A stretch of 64,000 bases of DNA from positions 1,612,001 to 1,676,000 of the forward strand of contig JAHRHY010000004.1 of NCBI GenBank assembly GCA_019671135.1, read 5' to 3'. Position 1 is the stretch's first letter, and every line of letters starts with the position of its first letter. The notes below the pieces were generated by a model. It did not search any database and had not been told where the DNA came from. It worked only from the letters and a program-made list of their open reading frames with translations. This document shows, one piece after another, positions 45,083 to 56,260 of this stretch. This stretch comes from Linnemannia hyalina. Taxonomy: Eukaryota; Mortierellomycota; Mortierellomycetes; Mortierellales; Mortierellaceae. A program made the translations under genes and the position numbers.

Positions 45083-47329
45083 TTACTCTCTGCCAGCAGC
45101 CCACAGACCGACCAAGGACCAACCAAGGACACAGGGGATGCCGAAAACACAGTAGCTCCAGAACAGAACAGACGCCATAGAGCGCTCAAAGAATCCCTTG
45201 ATTTGGCAGATCTGGATCATGTTAATAGCTGTGGGTGCAGTGGCCAAGAGGACCAAAGACAACGAGAAAGTTGGATCAGTCGTGAGAATGGGCGAGAGAC
45301 TGTCTGGGTGGAAGAGAATCGCAGGCATGCAGAGGACAGGGACAAGGACCATCCTGGAGAACAGAATGAATGGGATGGGGGTGATCCAGGAAATGCGGTA
45401 ACCAGACTTGACAGGTGCTGAAGCGGAAGATTTAAGAAGAGGATGAGCCTCGTCGTCCGAATCATCAGAAGGAACTGAGGATTCAGAATAGGTAGAGCCC
45501 TGGCGGGTTCGGTCATGAGAACCTCCGGCAAGGGTATCGCCTAAGGGCTGGTTGAAATGAAGGAGGGTGGCCGTGGATGAGGCGTGGGATCGAAGGGTTG
45601 CAATGCCACTGCCGTAAGACTCGTGTGGGCCACTGCTCCGCTCATCATCGCTCGAAAGATCGCCTTGAGAAGCAGTGGTATAGATACCGAGGCCAGTCTG
45701 AGGCACAATCTTCTTTTGCTTGTTCTTTGGGACAGATGGCTTAGGGGCGGCTGACGCAGACGAAGCGGAGGTGGCAAAGTGGACGACCTGAGCGCCAAGA
45801 CAGAGCAGGATCATGGGAATAGCTGCGGCACCGCATCCCTCGATCGGACGAACAAGGAACCGGTAGAAAGTCGACGAGGGGCTCATGAACAACTGGTGAA
45901 GTGCAGGAACCAGACCAATTACCAGGGCCAACAGGGCCGTAAGAAGAGGAGGAGTCAGCACTTGACTAACCCTCTCGTAGGCTGTTTGCGCTCTCTGCAA
46001 CAGAATCGACTCTGAAATGGACACTGCGGGAGAGCGGGCCGGGTTCGACTGAGACTGAGCCAGGGAGAGAGGGTGCAAGTACGCGGGATCGGCCTGTTGC
46101 TGCGCAGGCTCCCTGAGCGGCGCGTTATCGAATGCTCCTTGATACGACTCGCCAATGTTTTGAGTGTGCGACTGGGAGCTGCGAAAGGTCGATGGGAGAG
46201 TGAGGACAGATGCGTCACTGCGTCTTGAACCACTAGGCATGTCGACATTGATGAGGACAGAAGGTGCTGCAGGGGGCAGCGCGGTGTACTCCTCAGTTTC
46301 TTCCTGCTCCTCTTCCTCCCTATCCTTGGGAACAAGTAGTGCGAATCCGTACGACCATCGAACGAGGTTACCAAAGATGGCATAGAAAAGGATGTAAGAG
46401 ATACCCCTATAAACGTACAAGTGGTTTGTAATAGCGTAGGTGTTTGAACGGTGGTTAGCTCCATGCAAGAATAAAGTCCGCTCAAGGTGCATGAGGTGGA
46501 CACACGCTTGAGTTTTGTTGTGGCCAGCCAACAAAAAACTAGGAAGGACGTGGAAGTTTACCTGGCAGCGACAGCTTCTCTGGTATCGTCTGCGTCTCTC
46601 AGCAAGCGGTCTCCTGCTGCACTGAAAGCGAGGGATTGTAGTAAGGCCATTGGGAGCGAGTTTGTATTGGAGAAGACAATCGAGGCGATGACGAACTTTT
46701 CTTCATCCTTGGAGAAACCAAAGAGACGCGATCCGACCCTGGCAACGACCCAGGACAATGTTGTGAAGAGTAAATAGAAGACAGGTATAGGCCAGAAAGC
46801 CTTGAATTGTGTCCAATTGACAGTCGAGGCGATCTTTGTGAATAAGAGACAGGGCGTCATGAAGTACAGGTTGACTTTTGATATTGACTATGAATGAGAA
46901 CAGGTATGGAGAGGTAAGTCTCAACCCTTGCTAATTATTCCTGCAAGTACAAAAAGATATGCAATTGAGAGAGATGATGGCCTGTTACCTTTTGTGCAGA
47001 CTGAGAGAGGTAGCCTGTCCTTGAGAGGATGACACCACAGGCAACAACGACGAGTACTTGGCTGACAGCCTAGTTTGTGGAGAATGGCCATGATTTGTGG
47101 GTGGAGGAGGGAGGAGGGATCAACAAGGGCGCCAGTTTAGTAAGAAAAGATTTTTCAGTTGTCCAACTGTCGTGCACAACTGCCAGAAGTAGAATGAACA
47201 AAAGGAAGGATCTGATCTGATAGCAGACAGGATTATAAATTTTTGTTTGTTGTGATTGTTGATTTGATTTGAGAGGGAAGGAAATGTATGTACCTCTGCA
47301 GCTGCGCCGGCTAACACAAACCAGTCCAT
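45083..47329 (-). CDS. Auxin-efflux-carrier-like (AEC/PIN-like) membrane transporter
   Basis: Four exons (47329-47294, 47069-46989, 46887-46562, 46406-45083) give 588 aa. Member of the AEC membrane-transport family, like budding-yeast Ecm3 and relatives; substrates in fungi are poorly defined and location is often ER. The N-terminal helices include VSQVLVVVACGVILSRTGYLS, VNLYFMTPCLLFTKIA and IASIVFSNTNSLPMALLQSL, typical of the family. A long hydrophilic Ser/Glu-rich loop (about residues 185-290 and again about 370-460) separates the two helix bundles. The C-terminal bundle includes the LATAPTAINMIQIC segment. The first exon codes only 12 residues. All phases agree. Upstream, 47330-48000 is CT-rich on the sense strand. 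Transport of auxin itself is not implied. Confidence 0.92.
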
Positions 47330-47829
47330 GGAATGATCAACTGGAGGGTATGATAGGTGAAGGTGAGTGAGAGGAAAGGAAAAGAAGAAAAGAAGTGAAA
47401 AGAGAAAAACGGAGAGAGAAAAAACAAAGGTACGAAGCCGAGGGTCAAACAGGTGATACTTGGGTTCAGGCTGGGAAACAATCACTGGGTAAAAAAATAT
47501 TGTTTGTTGTCTGTCTCAGTGAATGGGGATAGTGGGTTGCAAGGAGAAGGAGGGAGGCTGTGATCAGGAGAAAAATGAAAGGGTATGAAAGTGTGAATGA
47601 AGGAATGTGAATGTGGATGTGCAAGCGAATGAGCAGGAGGTTGAATTCAATAAAAATGAATCGTCAAGTGAGGGGTGGTTTGGAGAATAGGAGGAAGGGC
47701 AGCAAAGGAAGGAGGGTATAAATAATAATAGAAAGAGGTGGCAAGTGAATGTATGAAGTATGGCTGCTGAAAGTAGGTGCGGGTGGAGCGAGAGTAGAAG
47801 ACAGAAAACAAGGAGAAAGAAGAATCAAG

Positions 47830-47950
47830 AAGAGAGAAGAGAGAAGAGAGAAGAGAGAAGAGAGAAGAAAAGAGAAGAGAAAGATGAGAAGAAGAGAAAA
47901 TGGGGAAGGGAAGGAAGGGAAGGAAGGGAAGGAAGGGAAGGAAGGGAAGG
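47830..47950. repeat. GA-rich minisatellites
   Basis: Tandem AGAGAAG-type units (47830-47866) followed by GGAAGGGAA-type units (about 47902-47950), in the CT-rich leader region of the minus-strand permease. These produce spurious Lys/Arg/Glu-rich or Ser/Phe/Leu-rich ORFs. Confidence 0.9.
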
Positions 47951-48321
47951 TGGGTGTACGCGGTTGTGAGAAGAAAGATAAGGGAGTAGCTACGCAGGGT
48001 AGAGAGTAAGCAGGCAGGCTTTGTCTTAATCTTTGATTCAATTGAAACGACAAAACCCAGAAGTAAAAAAAGAAGCAGTGGAAGCAGAAGAAACAGAAGG
48101 GCAGACAAGGCCCTTTTTGGATTAATGCAACTTCTTCTATTCTCTTTCTCGGCCAATATCTTCGGTCGGATTCGCCATGTTCCTTTGACAACAGCCTCAT
48201 TGATGGACAGATCATGGACGTATGTATGTCAAAGTATCCAGGTTGGTTGGCAGGGAAGAGGCTGATGTCGTTTTTTCTTTGTCTCAGTCGATTGTTATTC
48301 CTCTCTCTCTCTCTTACTCTT

Positions 48322-48366
48322 CACCACCATCACCATCATCATCACCATCATCATCATCATCACCAC
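48322..48366. repeat. (CAT/CAC)n trinucleotide tract
   Basis: About 15 units of interspersed CAC, CAT and ATC triplets preceded by a short (CT)n run at 48300-48314. Confidence 0.9.
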
Positions 48367-50545
48367 TTCATTAGTGTCCATTTTCATGAATGATCATCAC
48401 TGAATATCGTCGTCATCATAAGATTTCTCAAATGTTCATGTCAACAACAGCTCACCTTGTCATGATCATGCCAACGACCCAACAAAGAATGAACCAGAGC
48501 ATTGGGTTTGTATGCTTGGAGCTTGGTCCTCGCTATTTTGGTATTGTGCGATGCTGTTGATGTCCTTCCGTCCTTCCTCCCAAGAAAAGTGAGCCCTTAT
48601 TGCCATGCTCTTCATTCCTTCATCCCACTCGTCCTCGTCCTAGCGCAATCAGAGGCACGCACTTCCATCCTTCTCCCTTCTTTCGTCTTAGGGTTGTGTC
48701 CCTTCCTCCCTTTCCATTTTCCCAATGCAAAATACAAAAAAGGACGTCAGCCAAGAGTGCCCGAGGGGCAAGAAAGAGCTGAACCACAACTACAATCGTA
48801 AAATAATAACATATGTCCGTGGTCAAAGAATGAGCTGTGTCACTTCCTTCTTAAGACAACAATGAGAAACGCGTGTCGTTGACTGTTGTGGGCGAAATGT
48901 GGGCCATGGTTCAATTGTGATTGGCTACCATTTCTCCTTTTTTTCACTCCATTCATATTCATTCCCTTCCTCTTCTCCACTGCAGCTCTGTAATTGTTGT
49001 TTTCCATTCCTTCTGGACCGAAAACACAAATCCACTTCCCCTTTCCTAAGCAAACATACGATACTTGCTTTCAAACTCCAAGCTTCAATTACCTAGCTTT
49101 ACCCCTTACCTGCCTGCGGCCTCAACCTTCGTTTTGATTTTCCTTTCAGAAAAGTCCGTCTACCTCTCCCTCTGTCCCCCATCCCCACCAACTCCCGACA
49201 TACATGTGCATAACGCGGTAATCCATATCTATTAGAAAACTTCTCTTTGTTATTTTTTCTTGTACGACCATTGAAAGTTTGGAGCCGAATGGGAAAATGG
49301 ATTCCCCTCCTTTCTCTCTCCTCTCCTTACCACTGCCACAAAGACCCAGTGAATTCAAGCTTTTTTAAGGCACGGACCACACGTAAAAATGGTGTCAACG
49401 ACAACCACGATGGCACGATTCTAATAGTAAGCGAGGGGTGGTAAAGATGAGAGAGTACACCACTCCAGTATTTTCAACCTGTTTTGCACGGATAACTCTA
49501 ATGTTCGAAATCCTCCCTCCTTCCTACACGCCCAACTCATTTTTATGTTTGTCAGTTTTTAGTTTTGATCCATGGCGCCACTTGTTCACAACTTGACGAA
49601 ATACAAATTTCCAGGCACAAGACCTTACTTCTTTCCCACCCATTCCATAGATCTTTGTATGTCGTAATGGACACAAATGGCAGCTTTTGTGCAACAATAA
49701 CCCTATTCTCGTCTTCCCCACTTCCCGTTCCTGCAGCTGCATGTCCATATGGGGATAGATAAGTCAGAGGAAGAAGAGGAGCGAGCGGAGCTGACAAATA
49801 CGTTTTGTTTTGTGGAGAGAGATATTTTTTTTCTTACGAACAATATGTCAGCCCACCTGCTTACATCCTTTTTTGTTTGCTGATGGTTGGAAGAAGGCCC
49901 AAGGGAAGGAAAGAAAGATCCTCGGTGTTTTGCGTGGCCACAAAGAGTAACAAGTCTTTTTCCTTACCCTTCTTTTTTGTTCGCTTTTTGTTTTGCTGTT
50001 GCTTACTTGTGGCATTCCTTACTTCGCCGCACAGTCTTTTTTTTCTTTCCCCCCACACAAGTAACATTCCAATCAATGACTCGAAAGAAGAGGGGTTAAA
50101 GAAGTGGCATAGCACAAAACAACAATAAGGATGAAAACATTTCAAGGTTCACTATCAATCCTTGACGGTGTGGATGATGAAAGTGGGAAGAAGATCTATT
50201 GCACTTACCCACTCCTAGATCCCTCCTCGTGATGGCCATTGTTTTCCTGTTCATCTGACAGACAGGTGTCACCCGCATACCGAATATGCACCGGAAAGTG
50301 AACTAGAGACAGGAAAATCGAACAAGTGAAGACGGGGGCAGAGAGAGAGAGAGGGATACACAAAGCAGAACTCGGTTCAACAGATCTTGTTTGTAAGACC
50401 ACAAAGGAGCGGGCGAAGAGTAGGAGAAAGAGGTCATACGGCTAAACGCAGCATCACTTAATAACCAACAAAGATCTCGGAGATAGAGAAAGAGTACAAA
50501 AAAAAGAAACTCTGCCCAGGTAGACCGCTTAACTGTAGAAAGCCC

Positions 50546-50566
50546 AAAAAAAAAAAAAAAAAAAAA
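50546..50566. repeat. Poly(A) tract, 21 bp
   Basis: Uninterrupted run of 21 A. No adjoining retroelement-like sequence recognised. Confidence 0.95.
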
Positions 50567-50855
50567 GAGTCAACAAGAACAAGGGAAAAGAAGGACGGAT
50601 CCGTTACGACCCTTGAAGGAATGGCGTGCGATATTGACAAACAGCGAATTCAGGCACACACAAAAAAACTATGAAGCTTTAAACAAAACGAAAGAGAGAG
50701 TCGAATGGGCGGGAAACAAGCACAACAAAACAACCAAGAAAGAAGATGCTTCCTTGATCGCGTGCTCGTACATCCCTCTCCCTGCCCAATCGGCGTACAG
50801 GAAAAATTGCAAGCCCAAAACATAAAAAATAGTCTGAAGAAAGGACAAAAGAAAG

Positions 50856-50927
50856 CTCCCTGGCGGGGAATTGAACCCCGGTCTTCCGCGTGACAGGCGG
50901 AGATACTCACCACTATACTACCAAGGA
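50856..50927 (-). tRNA. tRNA-Asp (anticodon GUC)
   Basis: A 72-nt intron-less tRNA read on the minus strand. The acceptor stem TCCTTGG pairs with CCAGGGA with G discriminator. The A box contains TAGTATAGTGG, the anticodon arm reads CCGCCTGTCACGCGG with GTC in the loop, and the T arm CCGGGGTTCAATTCCCCG gives the B box. Stem pairing and close similarity to eukaryotic tRNA-Asp make the call firm. CCA is not encoded, as expected. Confidence 0.96.
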
Positions 50928-51632
50928 ATGAACTTGTTGTTATAAAATTTTCTGTGTCTAATTTCAAGGAAATATTAGAATAATGGCTCTGCACGTGATA
51001 ATGCACCTCTGTAAAGTGAACATAATTTTTCGAATTAGAAAGGTATTCCGAGACGACCGCATGGGAACAGAGCCAGGACATCTCTGCCAATAACAAGACA
51101 TCCAAGTACACACCCGAGGTGACTGGAGTCAAGGATACGGTTATATCACCCACGATGGCTTCTGCCCGTGTGGGGCTTCGCTAGCCACACATGATGAAGG
51201 AAGGTACCCTGGAGTGACCAAGGACCCACGCGCCGCTGACGAGCGATTGTTGGAGGGTTTGTTAGGAAGAAGGAGGTTGTCAATGGTGGAGAGGGTGGTA
51301 AGAATCCCTTCATTCGTGTCTAGTTTTATTTTCTTCAGTATCAGCTGTGAAGACAGCGACAAATTTATGCAGAGCCAGGTTCCAGACCGGACTGTGACTG
51401 GTGGGTGGCGCACTGAAGAGTGTTTATTCAAAGTATGGCAAACAACTTTCTGTGGTGGAGCAACAAGGTAAAAGAAGTTTAAGAGGGTTCAGTGTGTACA
51501 AAAATACGCGCTAGAAAGCAAAGAGAGCGAAGGAAGAGGGTAGAAGAGAACCATCACAAAGATGTACGTGACAAAAGTCGTGAGAGATGACTTTCATCTC
51601 TCTCTCCTCTACCCGCCGTGAACGCGTGCAGT
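50928..51632. other. Spacer between tRNA-Asp and thiamine-binding-family gene
   Basis: 705 bp with only short ORFs. The segment 51541-51632 belongs to the 3' region of the minus-strand gene and is partly duplicated at 52920-53013. Confidence 0.5.
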
Positions 51633-52424
51633 TCACTCCTCCTTGGCACGCTCCGGAGGGAACTGGCGGTAATTCTCCGCACTGGTGTCAAAGCGAACGC
51701 TAGAGAGGGAAAAAAAGCACACAACACATTTGGTGACGGTGAGTGATTATTCTTTGTGATAGATCATTGATCGGAGCATAAGCTTCTGATGAAATTGTGA
51801 AGCGAGTGAATATATACTTGGATGCAATGCGGGGGCAACCCATGGCGTGGAGAGCCTCGTGGCAGGACTTGATCGCGTACATGATGGCTCCCATCTCGCC
51901 TTCCATCGTAGTGCACTGGGCATGGACCTTGTAGTCGATGCCTGAGCAGAGAGACAGAAAAAGAGAACGAGAGAGAAAGAACGAAAGCGAGACAGTAGCT
52001 GTTCGTATTAGTCAAAGCAGATGGTGTCCCAAGAAAACAACCGACGAAACAAACGAGCAAGCAATAGGCAAACGATACCGTGACAACCAAATACAACGAG
52101 CCTGCAATAGAAAGGAAAAAATGACATACCGCATCGCTTGAGGACCTTCTCAACTTCATCGATGTGCTTCTGGAAGGAGGCGGTGGTGCCCATGGGGTAG
52201 ATCGCAAAGTCAACGAGGCAGCGGACGGTGACCTCCTCCTTGCTTGGCAGGCCGTGGGTGCTAGTGGTGTCGGTGGAGATCTCCTTGGACGAGTTGTCGT
52301 AGCCGAGAGTGGTGCCAGAGAGCTTCTCGCCGAGTTGAGAGATCTTCTCACCAAGAGTGGAAGAGATGGTCTTCTGCTCTTCCTTGTGATCGAGAGGGTG
52401 GAGCTGTTGTTCGGGCTTGTACAT
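51633..52424 (-). CDS. Thiamine-binding-like protein (Ecm15 / MTH1187 / UPF0045 family)
   Basis: Three exons (52424-52130, 51941-51818, 51699-51633) give 161 aa. Members are small ferredoxin-like-fold proteins; some bind thiamine or its precursor, and yeast Ecm15 is linked to the cell wall by mutant phenotype only. The core shows VRCLVDFAIYPMGTTASF, KHIDEVEKVLKRCG, DYKVHAQCTTMEGE and AIMYAIKSCHEALHAMG, matching the family including the MGTTxSxxxxI and TxxEGE motifs. The end is VRFDTSAENYRQFPPER. An N-terminal extension of about 70 residues (Lys/Glu/Ser-rich) precedes the core; the usual family length is near 100. Splice phases agree, and the last exon supplies the final strand. A damaged copy lies upstream at 53014-53867. 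Function is inferred from family. Confidence 0.88.
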
Positions 52425-53013
52425 GGTGGAAAAGACTTGGAAGAGTTGTGTGTGTGTGTGTGTGTGTCTTTTGAGTGGTGGGTGGTGGTGGTTTGGAAGA
52501 AGAAAAAGAAATGAAAAAAAAATTGTCGAATTTATTATGACCGAAAAATAACATCATAATTATCCTCCTTTTTACCCCTACGTTCATTCTACTTACTCAC
52601 TTTCACATTCACCCAACCGCCCCAAGCATGGAGCAGCAAAGAAGAGTGCGTACTACTCCCTGTTGTTATCCCCCATACTAGTAGCCTATTTCAATCGAAT
52701 ACAGTGCTTCTCGCAGGCTGAAGGTTGAGTGCAATCGATTCTGAAAACAAGACCAAAAGCAACGACTTTCTTTGCATCGCAGATCGTTGTAATGAAGTGT
52801 TGCATTTTGATTACTTGGGTGAAGTAGGTATAGTGTAATACGGCAGCGAAGTACAAAAACTAAGTAGGACATTGTGCCGAGAAGAAAAGTGAAAGAGAAC
52901 AACAGAGGCGAGGCTTAGGGTCGGAGGAGAACCATCGCGGGGATGTACGCGACCAAAGACGCGAGGTATTATTTCCTGCCTCCCGCCTTCTACCCAAAGC
53001 GAACAAGCGCAAT
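52425..53013. other. Spacer between thiamine-binding gene and its decayed copy
   Basis: 589 bp. It includes a (TG)n run at 52448-52468 in the 5' leader of the downstream gene. 52915-53013 resembles the 3' flank of the intact gene (51535-51632), so the duplicated unit extends past the stop codon. No gene seen. Confidence 0.5.
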
Positions 53014-53867
53014 TCACTTCTCTTCGGGGGGCACCAGAGGGATCAAACGGATGTTCTCCGCACAAGTGCCGAAGCGAACGCTATTGAGCGAACAGAGACA
53101 GAAATTTTGATGAAAGATCGGTGGCCAAGCAATGATTAGTGATGCCACAGGAAAGAGCGATCGGACGCTTACTTTGACACAATGCGGGGACCCATGGTAT
53201 GCAGAGCCTCGTTGCAGAACGTGACCGCATACATGATGGCGCCCATTTCGCCCTCCATCGTAGTGCGCTGGGCGTGGATCTTGTGGTCCAACGCCTATGA
53301 GAAAAGATGCTGTTTGTGTTAGTCAAAGCAGCTGTTGTGCCGGGACAATAACTGGAAACAACAAGGGTCAAAAACTGAGCAAGCGACACCGCGACAATAA
53401 GACGGAAACATGCGAGCAAAGAGTGAAGACATACTACGTTGCTTGATAACCTTTTCGTTTTCATCGATTTGCTTCTGGAAGGAGGCGGTGGTGCCCAAGG
53501 GGTAGAGCACAAAGTCAGAAAAATAGCGGATCCTTGGACGAGAACCGAAAGTGGCGTTGTAGAGCTTCTCTCCAATAGAAAAAGGTCACACCAACAATGA
53601 TGGTCTTTCGTTGAAAGAGGTTACCTTCTGGTCAAATGAGGTGGAAGAGCGCTTTTCCTTGGCAGGGTCAGTACGAGGGATCCCAGGCAGGTTCTTGACG
53701 AGAGACGAAGTCTACTCGATGACAGGGCCGGTGAAAGTCATCCCCGCGGACAAAGCATCGTGAGTGACGCCAGGCACACTCTTGGCGAGATCCGTGGCCT
53801 TCTCGAGGACAGCAGCGGAGGGGGAGCTTCCCGCTAGAGGTTGGATGATTTGTTGAGGTGAGTCCAT
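53014..53867 (-). pseudogene. Degenerate tandem copy of thiamine-binding-like gene
   Basis: Homologous blocks occur in the same order as in the intact copy at 51633-52424: GEKLYNATFG, then YFSDFVLYPLGTTASFQKQIDE (about 53545-53450), DHKIHAQRTTMEGEMGAIMYAV (about 53296-53230), TFCNEALHTMG and finally VRFGTCAENIRLIPLVPP ending in a stop at 53014. The copy is damaged. The first block upstream runs into an in-frame TGA, the exon ending KQR (donor at about 53431) is one base out of phase with the next exon, and the linker is largely deleted. A separate N-terminal frame from an ATG at 53867 (MDSPQQIIQPLAG, EKATDLAKSVPGV) stops at about 53715 before reaching the core. Introns and 3' flank are also similar, so this was a genomic, not RNA-mediated, duplication. 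Confidence 0.75.
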
Positions 53868-54112
53868 GGTAAAAGAGAGTTGGAGGTGTTGTGTACATGT
53901 GTTTGATGTGTTTTGGTGTGAACACAAGAAAGCACAGACTGGGCGCGGTGGTCGAATATTTCCTTGTGTGTCTGCTCACAGTCACGCCACCAATCTTGTT
54001 TCATAGCACGGCTTGGCTTTTTTGTCTTTTTCTTTATTTGTTCTGTATCCCATTCTTCTCTCTTCATTCACACTCACACTCACACTCACATTCATCCCAA
54101 CAATCCCAGCCC

Positions 54113-55957
54113 ATGGAGCAGAACAGGAGAGCACGCATCGTCAAGCGAGCCCCTCTCCACAAGCGAATCATCGACGCCCCCGAGGACTACCTGACAAAAG
54201 TTGAGAATGACCTCAGAGCACTCGACTGGGACTTGCTCCAGGAGGGCTTCAGGTACAATTATAGTCCATTTTGTTATCTGCCAGCTCTGTCTATTAACTG
54301 CTTGTACACAGAATTCACTATTATAAACGTACAATTGACAGCAAGGCTTCGTCGTCACTCAACTATTACCTTTGTTTTTTGACCCTTGTCAATAGCTGGC
54401 CTTTGGCAATAGGTCTGAATGTCTTGTTGACGTCTGTCAAAATGGGCTACTGGTTGGATGATCCCCTGGCCAACGTCCCTGCTGTCCTCAAGCATGATCG
54501 ACCCTACTACTCTCCAAAGTCCATGCGCCCTGGATTTGCTACTTTGGTATGCCTTCAAGCAAAAGGAGTTTCTTTTTTGTTACACACATGATGTCATCAA
54601 CATATCCCACCGATGGCTTGCATGTCTTTCTGACCATTTGATCCTCTTCATCTTTGTGGTTGTCTAGTTGGCATCTCTTCAATACGTACTGGTGGCGATC
54701 AGTTTCTCCAATGCTATTTGGCTGTTCAAAAGCAAAAAGAATTATACTATGATGCACAGGGGCCTTGACAAGCCTCCTTCCTCGTCAAACACCAAGATGG
54801 TCGAGTTCCAGCAGGATGAGTCGCACTGGTCCTTCAAGTTTCCAGGAAAATACATGTACGCCGAATTCCTTGTGCAGCGATTGTTGGAGCGCATATTGAT
54901 GCAAAGGAAAGAGGCGGTACTAACACGTTTTTTTTGATAAATTGCCTTTAGCTACCCGTTCATCTCCATTTTCATGAGAGGCCCCAAGCCAGAAGAGAAC
55001 AAGCGCCAAGTCTGGGAGCTTTCACTCTGGAACCCTTCGATCCTCGGACGCAACTTATTCTGGTACATATGCTTATCTGTCCTTGGTCGTTGCTTCATCA
55101 AATTTGATCCGCAAAGCCAAAAGTATACTAATGTCCTATTGTTACGCCTTTTTCCATTGATGCAGCTGGTACTCGCCTGCTCAAGTACTGATCCTGGCAT
55201 TCATGACTGCGGACAACTTTTACGTGTTTTTTCCACTTTCAATCGTGGTCGCAGTGCAGGTTCACTACCTCGTGTCCGTCTACCAAACCTACGTCAAGGT
55301 AACATGTCTTGCCGGCGTACGATCGATATCAACGCTTATGGACGAGAATCATACAGCAGCTAACTATTGTGTATGCTTCGAACTGTGCATGTGTAGGATA
55401 AGGAGATTTTATTTAGCGAGGTTCATAATGAATACAACACCAAGTTTGTGCACCCAACTATTTTCGTCCGCAAGTACGATAAGCAGGTGTCGACCGAGAC
55501 CGAGGCGGACACAAGTGACTTGCAGTACTATTCTTACCAGGACCACGAACGGGACCAAGATCGCTCCCCTAACTTTACTCCAGAGCGTAAACAGAGGAAC
55601 TTTCAATATCTGAGCGTACCTGCTTCAAGTCATGGATCGGGATTGGAATCGGCGACAAAAGCTGCCATACGCAGGAAACCCGCCGCGGCAGCTGTGTCTC
55701 CTAGATTCCAGACGTCGGCCAGATCAACCTCTACCAGCTCTGTCTACAGCGGAGACGAAGAGAGGGATGGCGAGGAAGACTATGACGATGATGGGGAGGA
55801 AGAGGAAGAGGAGGAAGAAGAGGAAGAAGGTTCGAGTGAAGGCGGCTCTGAGGACGAGGACGAAAGCGATCCAGATGTGGAGTATGACGAGGAAGGCGAG
55901 GAGCCGGTTAGACCGCACCCAACCAACTCTTTGAGCTCTCGCAACAAGTTCTTTTAA
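54113..55957 (+). CDS. Nuclear rim protein 1 (Nur1/Mug154-like)
   Basis: Six exons (54113-54252, 54396-54546, 54668-54855, 54952-55062, 55166-55298, 55397-55957) give 427 aa. Inner-nuclear-membrane protein; in yeasts Nur1 with Lem2/Heh1 tethers silent chromatin and rDNA to the nuclear rim. Evidence: RAPLHKRIIDAPEDYL N-terminus, TM segments in exons 2-3 (WPLAIGLNVLLTSV; LASLQYVLVAISFSNAIWLF), then RQVWELSLWNPSILGRNLFC, WYSPAQVLIL, a helix VFFPLSIVVAVQVHYLV, and the hallmark EVHNEYNTKFVHP, all in family order. The C-tail has an acidic run and ends HPTNSLSSRNKFF. All splice phases agree. Divergent from the decayed thiamine-binding copy, with a 245-bp spacer containing an (ACTCAC)n tract. Confidence 0.85.
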
Positions 55958-56260
55958 TGAACAGCAAACCATCCAACATCCTGCATCGCTAGTGTGTAAG
56001 AATAATAAAAAAAAACGCGAATAGCTGCAAAATCGGCGCATGGGTCCCTCTCTCAACAGATCGATTTTCCTTTGATTTTTTTCATCCAACAACACGTCAC
56101 CGCCGCCGCGAGCCTGGCAGCATGACTATCTTTTGCAAGAGACGAAGAAAGTGCAGTGTCGCTGTCTGTCTGCCCCTGTTTGCAGGTTTCTACATCAACT
56201 TCGACACTCTCCCCTTCTCCATTCTTCTTCGCCCTTCATTCCTCATATTCTATCACAACC

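Larger units (their letters stand above)
47330..50855. other. 3.5-kb gene-poor region with GA repeats
   Basis: No supportable gene. The part next to the permease is purine-rich on the plus strand with clustered GA-type repeats. The remainder has short ORFs only. It probably holds the permease promoter and leader. Confidence 0.5.

Noticed and set aside
47647..48215. Phe/Leu/Ser-rich minus frames and Lys/Glu/Arg-rich plus frames, up to 183 codons
   Set aside because: Created by GA minisatellites; no start context or splice support.
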